A DNA stretch of 64,000 bases from Membranipora membranacea (GCA_914767715.1 OU612072.1:498001-562000), one strand, 5' to 3'; positions 1 to 12,499 are shown, counted from the first letter of the stretch. Notes: a model not told the origin generated them from the letters alone. Translations and numbers: made by a program.

Positions 1-690
1 TGTTTTTTTTCCGGTTGAGCAATAAACTTTCTACAGATTCATAAAATTGGTTAAGTAAATTCTGGTCAACTTGCTGCATCGTATATGTTACTGGATTAGC
101 TCACTGATTTGATGACTTTGATTTATCAAACAGCTCATAACAAATAGCCCACAAGCAGATAAGAGGTCTTCAAGATATCATCTATCATGATGTGTTTAGA
201 TAAATGTAAACTAGTCATAATAAGATATTCTCATGACCTAATTAACTCCATTAATCTAATTAGTAAAACCTAAAATTTTCAATTCCACAATTATATCGAT
301 ATCGAGATATCGATATGTTCATGAGGTGTTGCTCGATGACTTTAACAAGAACATGCAACAGAAGAATGTGTTCATAGCAAATGAACTATCCTCCGTTATA
401 TCACAAAAGTTTAAGACGAGACAAAGTAACAGGTTTTCAGGCTTTTGGTTTACTTGTTAGTGGTTATAGACATTGATGAACTCTTTTTTCATCACAACAG
501 GTCAATTTAAAGAATGGTAAGTACATATGTTGGAATTGTAGGGTGTCTTTTCTGAGTATTTGTGTGTTTCTGGGAAAGTTAAGAAGGAGATACAGATTCC
601 AAACATAGTTTGAGCTGACAGCTCTTTGTCATATATTCGGCCAGGCTTATAACGTTTGTTTGATGATGACTGCCATGACAAAGTTGTGAT
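1..690. other. Non-coding flank downstream of IgSF copy A
   Basis: No supported gene. It holds the 3' flank of the minus-strand IgSF gene and a short AT palindrome at about 293-317 built on ATCGATATC. An open minus-strand frame continues through 579-842, but it is not the frame favoured for the gene's last exon. Further exons of copy A could lie beyond the left edge of the window. Confidence 0.5.
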
Positions 691-851
691 CTAGGTTCCA
701 CCAGTAAGAGGTACTCCAATAACTTTGCTGGTCTGGGGTTGTTGTGAGGATGATGGATCTCCTGTAGGTACAACACTCCTTTTTGTTCGCCATTTACGAC
801 TATGTGACTGGCGATGCTTTCTTCTGGGCTGCTTGTGGACAATAGCAGGTT
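691..851 (-). CDS. Candidate last exon (basic cytoplasmic tail) of IgSF copy A
   Basis: The acceptor TTGCTGCTTACAG precedes a phase-1 frame of about 52 codons, rich in K, R, S and Q (HKQPRRKHRQSHSRKW), ending TAG at 693-691 after PLTGGT. The 21-base microexon 1286-1266 (between TTTGTTTTAG and GTAAGT) joins it in phase to the membrane exon. It has no tyrosine signalling motif, unlike the tail of copy B. A competing phase-0 frame stays open to 579 and contains tyrosines (GVLYLQEI, LLEYLLLV), so the tail assignment is provisional. Confidence 0.4.
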
Positions 852-3800
852 CTGTAAGCAGCAATACCAATCAGTAATTTATTTGATCAAATAATGTCTT
901 AATAAAGACGTAGTTGATGTTGATTCGGATGATAATGCACAAGATCAAACATGAGCTAGTATCAGCAAGAAATCTGCTGTGATTTGAATTTATAATCTGT
1001 TGTTAGCGTTATTATTATTTTTATATTGAGTGTAAGGAAAAAAGCATGACAAGGTCTATGTTCGTAAATCAAATCAATTAGAATGACAACTACATTACAA
1101 CCCATGGATAAAGTTAAATATTAATCCAGAGTTTAACTTTTTCCATGATTTTAGTCTTATTTGTATGGAGAAAGTTTGAACTAAAAGTTTAACTTGTTCC
1201 ATGGCACTATGAGGTGGCACTGGGAAAAAGTCAAACACTTCCAAAGTGAATTTGAATATACTTACTCAACTGATGGTTATGTTGGCCTAAAACAAATTTT
1301 ACATTCCAAGTTATTACAAAGGGGCTTGATGTGTGGTAAGATGCTTTTGTGAATGGAATATATCTTCACAGCAGATGACTGTTAGGTAAAACATGCAGCA
1401 TCATTATCACGGCATTTTCCGGATCTGCAGCAAGTTTCAAAGAGGTATATATACTCTGACAGAAAATTTAATTTCAAAATCTCGGATCCATTGGCATCAG
1501 TTATTAGAATGAATGCAAAGCAGGTAGTGCAATTGAGAATAATATATTTTACCTTTCTGTTTTTTCCAGTACCATATTCCAATGATAACAATGAGAAGCA
1601 GAGCTACTCCTCCTAAAGCTCCCCCTATAACTGCTCCTATTGGTGGGTTAGTGTTAGTTGATCTGATTTCTTTCCATATGATACGCCATGTAATAGACAA
1701 TGGACTTAAACCTAAAAGAAGGGAAAAAGAGAAAATTACCAGCCTACCTGCATCAACCAGGTTAAATAACAGGTGATAACATTGAATTGCGTATTGTGAT
1801 TCCAAACTTGCTTAATTTAAATAAAGATGTGGAACATGAACCATAAAACCACAGTATGATTTCCAGATTTATTTTATTAGTATTATTGTTATAGACCATT
1901 ACTAACAAGAGTTTTCTGCCATCGCAACTCCTTTAAATATTTTGATAGCACTCAAAATCAAGCATCACTATGCTGCAGATCAAACTCAACATGCTGTTAT
2001 ATGTCAAGTCAGGATAAGGTTCTGATATTGGACAACCATGATCATCACAATATGCTATCATGAAATCAAGTTATGTTTCAATTGCGCTTTATCCAAGTTA
2101 CAAAACAACTCAAGCAATAAACCAATGAAGAGGGAGTTCATTGAATAAACTGAGAAGGAGAAAGTATTAGTTTTGTTAATGTCACTCACCACCTTTTCCA
2201 ACTGTTCCAATACATGTAATTTCTTCTGCACTTCCTATCTTTCGAGAGTCATTGCTAAATGATAGCATGCTGGACTGTGTAGAGGTGATGTCTGTTAGAT
2301 TAGATGTCCATGAATAAGTTGGTGTAGGATAACCCTCTATATAACATCCCAGTGGAGTTGGTGATTCGGGGTTTTTATCTTCAGATCTTAATTCTGCTTG
2401 ATCCCAGTTACGACTGATATCTGAAATGAAAGCATGAGTACCACTTTTACTGATAACAGGAAGGCTTTGCATTGATTCTGGCCATAAATATAACAATTCA
2501 AGCTTTGGGACATTAATATCCAATACAGCTTTAACTTCAGGTCTTCTTTGCACATTTAGTCAAACTTGATGGGACTCACAGTGAGGCCTGATTTCTTTTG
2601 TGTTAACCAAATCAACTTCGTAGGGCCAATCACTATGTCTTTGTTCTGTGCAGCGTACAGAAAATCCATCTCTGTCTGCAGGACTTGTAATGTAAGATCC
2701 ACCGGGTAATGAAGTCACTTCTCCAGATTGGCGGACTAATTCTGTGTTAGACATCAAATTAATAATGTAATGTGGCCATTTATCGATAAATATTGAGTCC
2801 ATTCTGACATCTCTCTAATTCTGAGAGGTAATACGCTGCCCTAGAATGCAAACGTCCCAAATGTTGAAATTTAAAGATTGAGATTTTCATATTTTCCACA
2901 TTATACATTTGCGAGTTTGATGTTACCACGATTTGAAAGATGTCTCATGTTTTAAAATGTAAATTTGCATTGCTTTATATGAAAATAGTCAACACAAAAG
3001 GCCAATTATCTCAGCTGACGAAATTATCAATGGGCCGGTTGCATTCTGAGCCAGCGAATAGTCATCAACTATCTGTATATCATAAAATGGCTTCTGTGGG
3101 TTTCCTATTCAGGATTTCTTGTTATAATATGTGTTATGAATAAATGCATAGTAACACAGTTATCTAATAACCTCCGAGAAGTGTGTGGGTAATAATGAAG
3201 CGATATAAAGCGGCAGTAGTGTCTTATGTTTAATCACCATATAAGTAAGAGCTATTAGGAGAGTCTGAATGACAGCTGACCGTGATAGTCTCGTTCTCAA
3301 CTACAGGGTCCTTATCAACTGATAACATCAGATTTCTTGGTGAAACTGTATAAATCAAACAGAATTATACCTGTTTATATTATTGCCAATTGTTATTATT
3401 TAATATTGTCCACATTATTATCAGGACTTCTAAGATGAGAAAGAAATGTTGATCAAGGTGAAATGGAGGTGAGTGCTTTGAGTTTCAGTTGGTTGAAGCA
3501 CACACCAAAGATAACCAAATATTGAAATTGTCCTTTTTGTTCTGGAACATTCAAAACAAAGTTTGAATGATAAGTTTGAGAATCTCAAATAATATATAAC
3601 TTACTCACTTAATATGGGTTTGACATTTATCGGAGAAGTTGGCGTCTCGTTTGCAGTGCTTAAACATGTTATTGGTCTGGAAGAAAGCTCTTTTACGATG
3701 TTGAGTTTGAGAGTCATGGTGTTATCCTTTTCATAAAGATTACAATCACTATTATCAACAGGTTCCTCAATTGGAATATCCAACGTCTTACCAGACACAT

Positions 3801-5015
3801 ACCAGACCCCGTGGACCCTTGAGCAGAATACAAGCTTTGTCCCAATTTGGATATACATGGTATAAATCCCATCAACTTCTATCGCTGAAGATTTGCATGT
3901 TACTGTGAGCGGTTCTCCAAGATAATAGCTGTGACCTGTAGTTGTAGCTTTTTTTATTGTGATTACTTCTACAATCATAGTATTAAAATATTGAACCAAT
4001 CAGTGCAGAGAAGCAAATAAGATCATGTTTTACAATGTTTTAAAAACAATGACTAAGAGACAAGGTAGAGAACAATGAATGAATGTCTTTTGTTGTGAGA
4101 TTTCATTGTAGTGCTGTATTAATAAATATCTCATATCGGTGATGTTCCAATTTTGAGTAAAATGTGCGAGTCACGGGCTGAAAGTAGTATATGACATCCT
4201 CTGGAAGTAAATTTGGCAGTCTGATTTTTAATACTCTCAAGTAGGTTACACAGGATCAATTATTGTCTTTGCACAGTGAATTAAATGCGCTATCATTGCA
4301 ATGATCAACAATTATATATTATTTTTCTTTCAATTATTTCTAGTCCTGCTTCAGCTAGACACATCAACTTTTGACCAAATCTTCCCAGCCACTTACACTT
4401 GTAGATGACTTTTATGCTTTTTTGAATTATGGACAAACTATGGAAAACATCTCCAAAAACTAATGTCTGATCTTTCCTGGTTTTAGGTCTGCGCCAATAT
4501 CAAAATCTTATTCTGCTCATACTGTGCAAGTCACTCAAAAATCACTGAACACTGGTTATATACTTTTGGATGTTAACTTCAATAACCAAAAAGTTAGGAA
4601 TAAGTCTCAATATGCCAAAATGAAGAAATATCTATTGCAATGCTCAGCCCTAAACTGGGAAAAAAATATCATTTAATTCACCGAGTTGTCAAATAGTTTC
4701 ATCCAACCAAGTAACATACATATAAATTACAGGATCATAACAGAGACTTTTCAGTGACACAAATTAAAATGTAACGACGATGTGCCTGTCTCAAGCTAAT
4801 GCAGTTAATTCGCCGGGTTCAGTCACAACAGGGGATTTAAAACCTTTCAGTGGCAAACCATGATGAAGCCTGTACTATAATTTAATTCTAGATTGGACAT
4901 AATATACTGTACCATCTCCAAAAAAATATCTGCAAGTTTACCACAAACCTTGACCTGACAATTGCAATATACAGATCACTGATATGCAGAATGCTGCAAG
5001 CCAGCCACCATTCAT
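691..5015 (-). CDS. IgSF transmembrane receptor, copy A (multi-exon, apparently intact)
   Basis: Proposed exons, each bounded by AG/GT: 5015-4949 (ATG, signal peptide), 3968-3609 (Ig1), 3345-3238 and 2741-2580 (two halves of Ig2), 2420-2190 (Ig3), 1711-1553 (membrane), 1286-1266 (21-base microexon), 851-691 (tail, TAG). They sum to 1269 bases, one open frame of 422 residues, and every intron is phase 1, as is usual for extracellular Ig exons. The N-terminus (MNGGWLAAFC...) is a hydrophobic secretion signal. Ig1 shows LTVTCKSS and PITC, Ig2 ITVSC and FSVRC, Ig3 GYPTPTYSW and EEITC: the B- and F-strand cysteines. The helix AVIGGALGGVALLLIVIIG is followed by WYWKKQK. Inferred to be a type I surface receptor or adhesion protein of unknown ligand. 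The first six exons have counterparts in copy B near 52 kb, and four of the six match it exactly in length. The last two have no counterpart and are less certain. No orthologue recognised. Confidence 0.8.
1553..1711 (-). CDS. Transmembrane exon of IgSF copy A
   Basis: A 159-base exon starting after CTTCTTTTAG and ending before GTAAAA. It opens with GLSPLSITWRIIWKEI, which is conserved in copy B as GLSPLSITWQITWDD. A threonine/asparagine-rich stalk, a helix of about 22 residues and a basic stop-transfer segment (KKQK) follow. Cytoplasmic sequence should follow in the next exons. Confidence 0.85.
3609..3968 (-). CDS. Ig1 exon of IgSF copy A
   Basis: A 360-base exon starting after TTGTAG and ending before GTGAGT, phase 1 at both ends, residues about 23-142 of the protein. 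It carries HSYYLGEPLTVTCKSS (B strand) and SSRPITCLS (F strand), with two further cysteines (LVFC, SDC) that may form a second disulphide. The copy-B exon 54495-54136 is also exactly 360 bases and shares GSYYLGEPLTVKCKSS, DNTMT/ENTMT and VKPILSE. Confidence 0.85.
4272..4590. repeat. Dispersed repeat shared (inverted) with 53321-53630
   Basis: About 320 bases inside the first intron of IgSF copy A match, in opposite orientation, the sequence at 53321-53630 in an intron of copy B. Shared stretches include AGTCCTGCTTCAGCTAG and GTTAACTTCAATAACCAA. The opposite orientation shows two insertions of one repeat family, not a leftover of the gene duplication. Family not recognised. Confidence 0.75.
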
Positions 5016-5099
5016 AGTTCAGCTGCTCTGTATACGCTGAATAAAAGGATCAACTTATATTGTGAGATTTCATTGTGGTACTGTATAAATATAAATCAC

Positions 5100-5480
5100 A
5101 TATTGATGATGGTACAATGTAAGTAAAGTAAGTAAATTATGACAAAACGCTTTATATTTTATTTAAAGCGCCAAAAAAACTCATTGTGATGGAAATTAAT
5201 TTCAAAACGCATATCAAGCTTTTAGCGAGAAAACTTAACCTAAATTTGAGGGTGCTGAGAGCTGTACGCCCTTATGTTGATAACAAATTTTTGGTAGATC
5301 TTTATTACACTTTCTTTTACCCGTATTTGATATATGGGATTGAGTTTTGGGGTCATGCTTCTGAAACAGCAATGAAATCAATCATGATTTTGACAAACGC
5401 AGCTTTGTGAGTTATTGTTAAAAATAGACCGGCTTACATGTGACATCCCATTTTGAACCATTGAAAATTATGCTGCTCGC
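5100..5480 (+). pseudogene. Non-LTR retrotransposon (LINE) RT C-terminal fragment
   Basis: The open frame 5186-5410 reads as the segment just after the reverse-transcriptase palm of CR1/jockey-like LINEs: a KLNLNLRVLRAVRPYV block, then DLYYTFFYPYLIYGIEFWGH. It stops at 5408-5410, and the homologous reading continues briefly in other frames. The 5' part and the 3' end are missing. Remnant only. Confidence 0.7.
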
Positions 5481-6840
5481 AATGCTATTTGAGTAACGGA
5501 TGTTAAAATTACTTTTAAAAACTTATGAAAAGATGACATTTCAAATCAAAACTCTGATCATCAATATGATACAAGATTCGAAAGAACTTTTAAACCTACT
5601 AAATCCAACAACGATTGGGATGAGAGGTCTCTGTTGTCCAGTGGAATTAAACTGCACAACAGATACCCAATCCGATGAATGGTCTGGCGGAGCGAATGTA
5701 GGCCCACAGTGGACGGTGAGGGGCGGCCACCCCTTTCCGAGGCTCATTTATGCGCCCTGGTGTCTTGTGGCTGAAAGTGGGCCAGCTGTCATTCTAGACC
5801 CTGGACTACCTAGCTGTTCGATGCTTTTTATATGATATATTTTATTTCTTTCCATTACAAACATTCTTTTTTATTTGTCCCCTTGGCAAAACAAAAAGAA
5901 GAAAACTAAGTGATATGTATTGTAATACAAGATTTGAGCAACATTTTGAGATTATTCATGATAAGTATCATTTTTTGAAGCAGGAGTTTTACGCTAACAA
6001 GACAGCATACATGTTGTCTAGGCATATGCGATAGTGCATTGCCCACTCCAGCACTCAAACCTTGCAAACCCTGTATAACTCTTGCCGGCCTGACGCAGGG
6101 CCTGGCTGCTGTAACATTTTGCTCAAAATTTTGGCCCCTGAAGCATCTGAGAGTAATATTGTGTCAAAACTCTAAACTTTAACCAATTGGTCACATAATT
6201 GGTTCAAATCAAGACCAAAATATCTGGTGTTACCCTACCAAATAGTATGTACTTGTCATGTTTGTATGCAAGTTAGCATGATTCATATTATACAATGGGG
6301 AAATAAAGGTGTTGTACCTCTGGTCTGCTCCTCAACCTCTAAATATAAGTACGGCCAAAATTTAGTAAGTGTACAATATACAAACAATGAGCCATCTATC
6401 TTCATAGTTAATGCTAAATTATATCATAACACAGCCTGAAAATTCACTCACTGTTTTGAATGTCTCCTAGTCCATCAATTCATTTGCTAGTCAATGCTAG
6501 TAGTTAATGATTGATCAAAAACTAGTAAAAATCAGCTGAGAAAAACCTAAAGTCTGATCACAGCATTTCTACTGACATTGAACATTAAGAATACTTAACA
6601 TATTTGCAACAGAATGTAACAGACAAGATGAAACAACTCAAGTGGAAAAAACTGACACATAACAGTAAAATCAATGGCAGAAAAGTAGTGTTGTGTAGAT
6701 TAAAAGTGGGCTCACTGATAATCATCAAAGAAACATTATCGGTAGAATCGAGCTAGACTCTTATGCAAGTTGACAACTCAGGGCATATAAGGTAATTTTG
6801 TGAACCCGAGTTATCTCCACATCTCGAAAAGGCCAAAATT
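5481..6840. other. Gene-free stretch
   Basis: About 1.3 kb with no supported coding sequence. The frame open at 5500-5835 has no recognisable domain, no splice context and an overlapping open frame on the other strand. Nothing else seen. Confidence 0.5.
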
Positions 6841-6841
6841 C

Positions 6842-8545
6842 ATATAAATTATAAAGCGAAAATCTTCTTTTGTGGCTGGCATAAAAACTTATCAAGCTAC
6901 AGACCTCAAATTTTCAGGACACACTCACAAACTGTGTATTTCTTTGCCCCCCATGAAAGTGGAATAATTGCATACATAAGCCGGCAGCAGGGCAGCAATT
7001 TATATCATTTTCTAACCGTTTTCCGTAAAGCTTTCGATATGTTGGTAGATATTTTCCTTGTTTACTAAAGAAAATAACAACTATGTTCCTCAGAAGATGA
7101 GCAATCCAATGATATAAAGATTTGTGGTGTCAGACCATTTGAAGCCATGCTGCTGCTCAAAAGAAAATGCGCTTCTACATTATTTTATTGATTTGCGATG
7201 ATTTAGCTGTGCACAAATATGCCGATTGTGTGTGTATTCATCATCAGTAATGTAATGTAATTATTGTAATACAGAATTCATGCTCCACTGAATTTAAGGC
7301 AGACACTCTTATTTTGATACAACACGTCTGTGTAGCTCAGTGGATAATTCTCTATTTCGTCAACGCAGAGCTCTGGGTTCGAGTTGGTGCCAAATTTCAA
7401 TATCTCAATATGGCTATAAATCATAATGATTGTAAAGAGGAATCCTTTTTGTTGCAAAGAAAATAAGTTGTCGAGTTACAGACCTCAGATTTTCAGATCA
7501 TACTCAAAAAATGCCCGCCATGAAAATGGAGTAGTTGCATACATATGCCGGCAGCAGGGCAGCAATTTTATCATTTTCAAACTGTTTTCACTAAAGCTCT
7601 CGAAATGTTGGAAGATGTTTTCCTGTTTTACTAAAAAAATTAACGCTATGTTCCTCGGGAGATGAGGAATCCAATGGTATAAAAATTTGTGCTGTCAGAC
7701 CTTTAGAAGTTATGCTGCTGCTCAAAAGATAATTTGGCTACACATTGTTTTACTGATTTGTGATGCTTTAGAAAAAGCTTCTTTTGTAGCTGGCATAAGA
7801 AAATATTGAGCTACAGACCTCAGATTTTCTGGACACACTCACAAACTGTGTATTTCTTTGCCCCCCATGAAAGTGGAATAATTTCATACATAAGCCGGCA
7901 GCAGGGCAGCAATTAATATAATTTTTTAACTTTTTTCCATAAAGCTTTCGATATGTTGGTAGATATTTTCCTTGTTTACTTAAGAAAATAACCACTGTGT
8001 TCCTCAGAAGATGAGCAATCCAATGATATAAAAATTTGTGGTGTCAGACCATTCGAAGCCATGCTGCTGCTCAAAAGAAAATGTGCCTACACATTATTTT
8101 ACTGATTTGTGACGCTTTAGACAAAGCTTCTTTTGTAGCTGGCATAAGCAATTATTGAGCTACAGACCTCAGATTTTCAGGACACACTCACAAACTGTGA
8201 ATTTCTTTGCCCCCATGAAAGTGGAATAATTGCATACATAAGCCGGCAGCAGGGCAGCAGTTTATATCATTTTTTAACTGTTTTCCATAAAGCTTTCGAT
8301 ATGTTAATAGATATTTTCCTTGTTTACTAAAGAAAGTAACCACTGTGTTCCTCAGAAGATGAGCAATCCAATGATATAAAAATTTGTGGTGTCAGACCAT
8401 TCGAAGCCATGCTGCTGATAAAAAGAAAATGTGCCTACACATTATTTTACTGATTTGTGATGCTTTAGAGAAAGCTTTTTTTGTAGCTGGCATAATAAGC
8501 AATTATTGAGCTACAGACCTCAGATTTTCAGGACATACACTGAGT
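6842..8545. repeat. Satellite-like tandem repeat, unit about 348 bp
   Basis: Copies begin with AAGCTTCTTTTGTAGCTGGC (or a near match) near 6855, 7773, 8121 and a truncated one near 8470, plus a more diverged copy at about 7430-7770. Each unit contains GCCGGCAGCAGGGCAGCA, GATGAGCAATCCAATG and GGTGTCAGACC. Units are head to tail. About 220 bases of other sequence, including a tRNA-like segment, interrupt the first two. Short ORFs inside the units are by-products. Confidence 0.85.
7325..7391 (+). other. tRNA-like segment (pol III A and B boxes), probably SINE-derived
   Basis: Contains an A-box-like TAGCTCAGTGG and a B-box-like GGGTTCGAGT at tRNA spacing. The acceptor ends do not pair and the T-stem is poor, so it is not a functional tRNA gene. 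It lies in the sequence that interrupts the 348-bp tandem repeat. Confidence 0.5.
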
Positions 8546-9040
8546 TTCATGCCCCATATATCATTACCCAGCCAGCAACATTATCGTATAATTAACCCTG
8601 CCTGCCAAATAAACTACATTCATTATTGCTATTGTATTGTTATAGTATAATCCTTTACAGTTCTAGCCCAGTTCTAGTCAATTATTGAGTATGATGAGCC
8701 GACAAAATACCTATGTTCAACTCTTCTGTGTTGTACTGTAGGCCTACCCAAAGCTATATCTTGTGCAATCTGAGAATGTAGGCAGCAACTGCATAAATAG
8801 AATACATCAGCTAAATTATGCTAGCAGAATTATCACAAAACTTTGCTACTAATAAAAAAGTACAACATCGCTCACCAGTTGAGCGAGGATCTACTTTGTA
8901 TTAATCGCCCTACATGCCTAAGTGGAGAAAAGTGATATGCGAATGAGGCCATATTCTCCACAGAACTACCGAAAATATGCTGACTGATGCTAGAAAACAT
9001 ACTTGGTGTCAAAGCATGCAGTATCAATACTGATTATTGG
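8546..9040. other. Gene-free stretch
   Basis: About 500 AT-rich bases after the tandem array. No coding, RNA or repeat structure recognised. Confidence 0.5.
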
Positions 9041-9044
9041 CATA

Positions 9045-11098
9045 GTCTTAATCTACGCTCCTTGGGATTTTTGAGATTGAATGGCTCTGAGCAAGGATTT
9101 AGCTCTGAATGCTATGGTATGTGGGTAGAGAGAGGCAAAGGTAAATCTATTGTAAACCTGGTATACAGTCATTACCTGTCTACAAAGGAGCTCTTGATGT
9201 TAAACTTTATCATTCCCAGCCATCTCAGTTATATGGTGTACAGGAAGCAATTGTGGCATTTTTCTCTCTCACTCTTGGATGGTAGTTCCCTAGCAGGTGT
9301 TGGCACTAGTACAGATAGTATTTAAATGCTAGTGACAAGACAACAACGTTTACAGTAATACATTTTAAGCTGTCAGCTTGTGTGCCATAAGTAGGGAGGT
9401 TAGCCTTTAACAGGCATAATGACTTAATTACCTCAATATTCCTTGTCAAAATTTTTAATTATCGAATTAATTGTCGCTGGTAGTTAATCCTACACACACA
9501 TTCCATTGCACTTGTAACAAGTCATCATGACACACTTGTGGAATTAGAGAGACAGGATGTCATCGTAAGCTGACCTAACTTCCTGTCTTTTGCTGCTGAT
9601 AATGAATGCGATGAGTTTTTAATTTTGCGAATGTACATGTTTACCATGATGGTTGTTTTGGTGAAAGTACAATCATGATCATTCTTTGACAGAAGAGTGA
9701 GGGGGCGGGAAGTTTTAACCTTTTATGAAAAATACTAGATGGTTGACCAAAGTCCATTTGTATATTTTCATCAAATTATTTCACCAAACTCTGCTTCCAA
9801 GCTCATCATAGTACAGAGTAACTATGCCAAAAATGAGATTGCTTTGCAAAAAAATCTCTTGCGCCCTTATTATCCGGTGTTTCATTGATTTTCCTCTGCT
9901 ACTTGGTCAACTACAAGAGCTGAGCCCGATACAACATGGTTGTATCTGGCTCAGCTCTTGATAATCTGCTGCTAGCTCATTACGATAATCTGTGTGTTTA
10001 CCCAAAGGGTTAACCATTTTTAAATCTACTGGTACCTTTTAAGTTCTGTGCAGGTTGCCTATGAATGCCAATGTCAACAAAATTAACATTCTGACTGGCT
10101 TATCTTGATTATGACTTCATGGGTAAACAACTTGGATAACAACAATACATCCAATTATGCTTGAACTCAGCTGCTTGGCTAAGATGTTGATGTCAAGTAA
10201 AAGTTAAACAATTGGCAAATAGACACTAAGAATCTTGTTCAATTCAATAAGCTAATCCCATTGAAAGTGATCAGGCAGATTGAACTGTACATTGTAGCCA
10301 TTGAATGCATGCATTGAAAAGTTTGGTATGTTGAAAGTTCTTTCAACCTAAAGGTTTATCAATGAATATCAAGACTGATTTCACCAACCTACTCCAGATT
10401 ACTACAATTTTCAACTAAAAAGGTTTAATTTTTTTAACGTTTAATTTCAAATCAATTGCATGTAATTGAGTGATGTGGCTAGTATCGGGCAAAACAACAT
10501 CAATGCATCAGTTCCATGTGGTCTACCAAATACATTTCCTAGAAGTTCCGACCATTACGAAAGGATTTCCACAATGCAGCTATAGTCTGGAGTTCCAATC
10601 AAGGAGTACTTTTACTCCTTGTTCCAATCATTTCAACAAATTCCTGCCAAAGGAATACCCACACTGATATTTATTCTGTTATATATGAGACCGGTAGCTT
10701 AGACAGGCGGCTGGGTTGCCAGATTAGGGGCTTGTAGGGCCATTACATCAGTTAAGATTTAGAGCGATAAATAATTGCCTGGACAGTCTTGTAGCAGATA
10801 ATCTTTCAAAGCTATCAGCTTAATATTATCGCCTGCATTGATATATTTAGAATTTACAGTGACCATCAGACATTGCTTACAAACGAGTTCTATTGTGTCA
10901 TTGAACTATAGGTCTCATTGATCAAGAAGTAACAGGGGAAGCTGTTACTCCTTGGTTTGATTTACCCTTGCTTCTCTCTACCCACATTCCATAAGATTCA
11001 GAGCTTGCGCTCCATGCCCAGAACATCTTCAGCCAACAAACAGCTAATGAAAGCCATCCACGCTAAAAAATCCCTAGGAGCGTAGATTAACCCTTAGT
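9045..11098. repeat. Inverted repeat pair about 2 kb apart
   Basis: Sequence at about 9045-9150 (TAATCTACGCTCCTTGGGAT ... GTGGGTAGAGAGAGGCAAAG) recurs as a diverged reverse complement at about 10960-11098 (CCCTAGGAGCGTAGATTAA at the outer end). Either two opposed copies of one repeat or the long termini of an element of about 2 kb. No transposase is visible between them. The ORF at 8987-9325 crosses the left arm and is not credible as a gene. Confidence 0.5.
9912..9960. repeat. Hairpin-forming inverted repeat
   Basis: CAAGAGCTGAGCC and GGCTCAGCTCTTG form the outer stem and GATACAAC/GTTGTATC the inner stem, with one internal mismatch and a loop of about 3 bases. Probably a folded mini-transposon or a chance cruciform. 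No function inferred. Confidence 0.75.
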
Positions 11099-11099
11099 G

Positions 11100-12480
11100 T
11101 GTCATCTATATAATACCTCTGGTTAGCTATTCTTGTTGAAATTCCTAAAAATGATAAGTGGTTGTAAAAATTGATATATCTTAAAATCTAGAGGGTGTAG
11201 AAGGGAAGTTTAAATAAACTTCTCCTAAACAAGATTCCTGATCTATCTATATAACTTTTAACCACCCAGCAATAACAGAAATGATTGATGAGGTATTGAA
11301 ACACACAAAAAAGTGTACAACTAGACTTATTTTGTATATATCTGAACACAAATACTCTCACACCGGTCTTACAGAGTCATACTTTGTACCACTGGACAGG
11401 GAATTTTGTTTAGATGAGAAATGAAAAAATAACTAACTCTTTACGAGCAATGATACTACCATGGTGATGATTATAGCAAGGAGGGTTCAATATTAGCAAA
11501 GTTCATGCAAGCAGTGCCATCGTACTATAAACCTCTATCAATTGGTAAGCTGCTTTGTACTAATTTCTAAAAAATATTAAACTGCCTTGTACTAACTACT
11601 AACCAGGATAGTAGTCTTGGACCTCACTAACCAAAAAATGTGTACTAGCAGCACCGATTCCCACCTAACTGCAACCCTCTATGAGCCATAAGAAGCTTAA
11701 CACAGGGATAAACCGACTTGTAAATTTGCCTGCCATTGCTAAACACAATGCCTGAGAAACCATTCTGTGATCAATGAAGAGGGAGTTCATTGCTGTGATC
11801 AAACCTCAATATGTATGTGTGCGCTATACAAATGACACTTCTTTTTTCGGACATACAGAGGTAGACCGACCCTCTCACCAACCTCAACCGGACTCACCCA
11901 CACAGTTCAGTGACAACGACAACCAAATGTATCATCTAATGATATATGACAAGATGTAAGATCAGTGCATCAACATGAACCTAGTGCTCAGCCTATTTGT
12001 CGAGTGATGAACCTTTTGATAATGTTTTGGAAATGAATTGAAAGCTGTTTATTTTAAAAAACAAGTCGTACTCATTGTACTCTTAAATATAACTGATATA
12101 CATGTTAATCCACAGTAGGAATACCTGCATTGAACTTAAGTTCACTGATACCTGAATAGGATGCAAAGCATTGGAATGAAAAATTATGAATAATCGGTGA
12201 GAACAATAAACTGTCCAAAAAAAAAATTGAATCAGTAGAAAAAACTAAAAAGTTTAGATGTTATTCTTGCATATGTTAACCCACAAAACATTGGCATTCA
12301 CAATCAACAACCCTAGAAGGCCTCCTGCGATTGTCAACCAGTAGGCGCAAGAAATGCCCTAAAGTCAATTGATATATCAATACAAATGTGAACACTGAAC
12401 AGCTTGAAACTTTGATAAAATGAGAGCATGTGCCCATCCCTTTCAATTATCATATGGGGAAAGTTTATGTGGCACTACTT
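11100..12480. other. Gene-free stretch
   Basis: About 1.4 kb, AT-rich. The small open frame at 11774-11959 shows no domain or splice context. Nothing supported. Confidence 0.5.
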
Positions 12481-12499
12481 TTTGATCTATCGATTCAAC

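Noticed and set aside
579-842. 87-codon minus-strand ORF with tyrosines (GVLYLQEI, LLEYLLLV) as the tail of IgSF copy A
   Set aside because: It needs phase 0 while the upstream exons end in phase 1. The alternative frame to the TAG at 691 fits without extra assumptions. Kept only as a second option.
5500-5835. 111-codon plus-strand ORF
   Set aside because: No domain, an overlapping antisense ORF, and a position just after a LINE remnant. Probably chance.
6842-8545. CRISPR-like repeat array
   Set aside because: Units are about 348 bp with no unique spacers, and the genome is eukaryotic.
8987-9325. 112-codon plus-strand ORF
   Set aside because: It crosses one arm of an inverted repeat pair, has no domain and no splice context.
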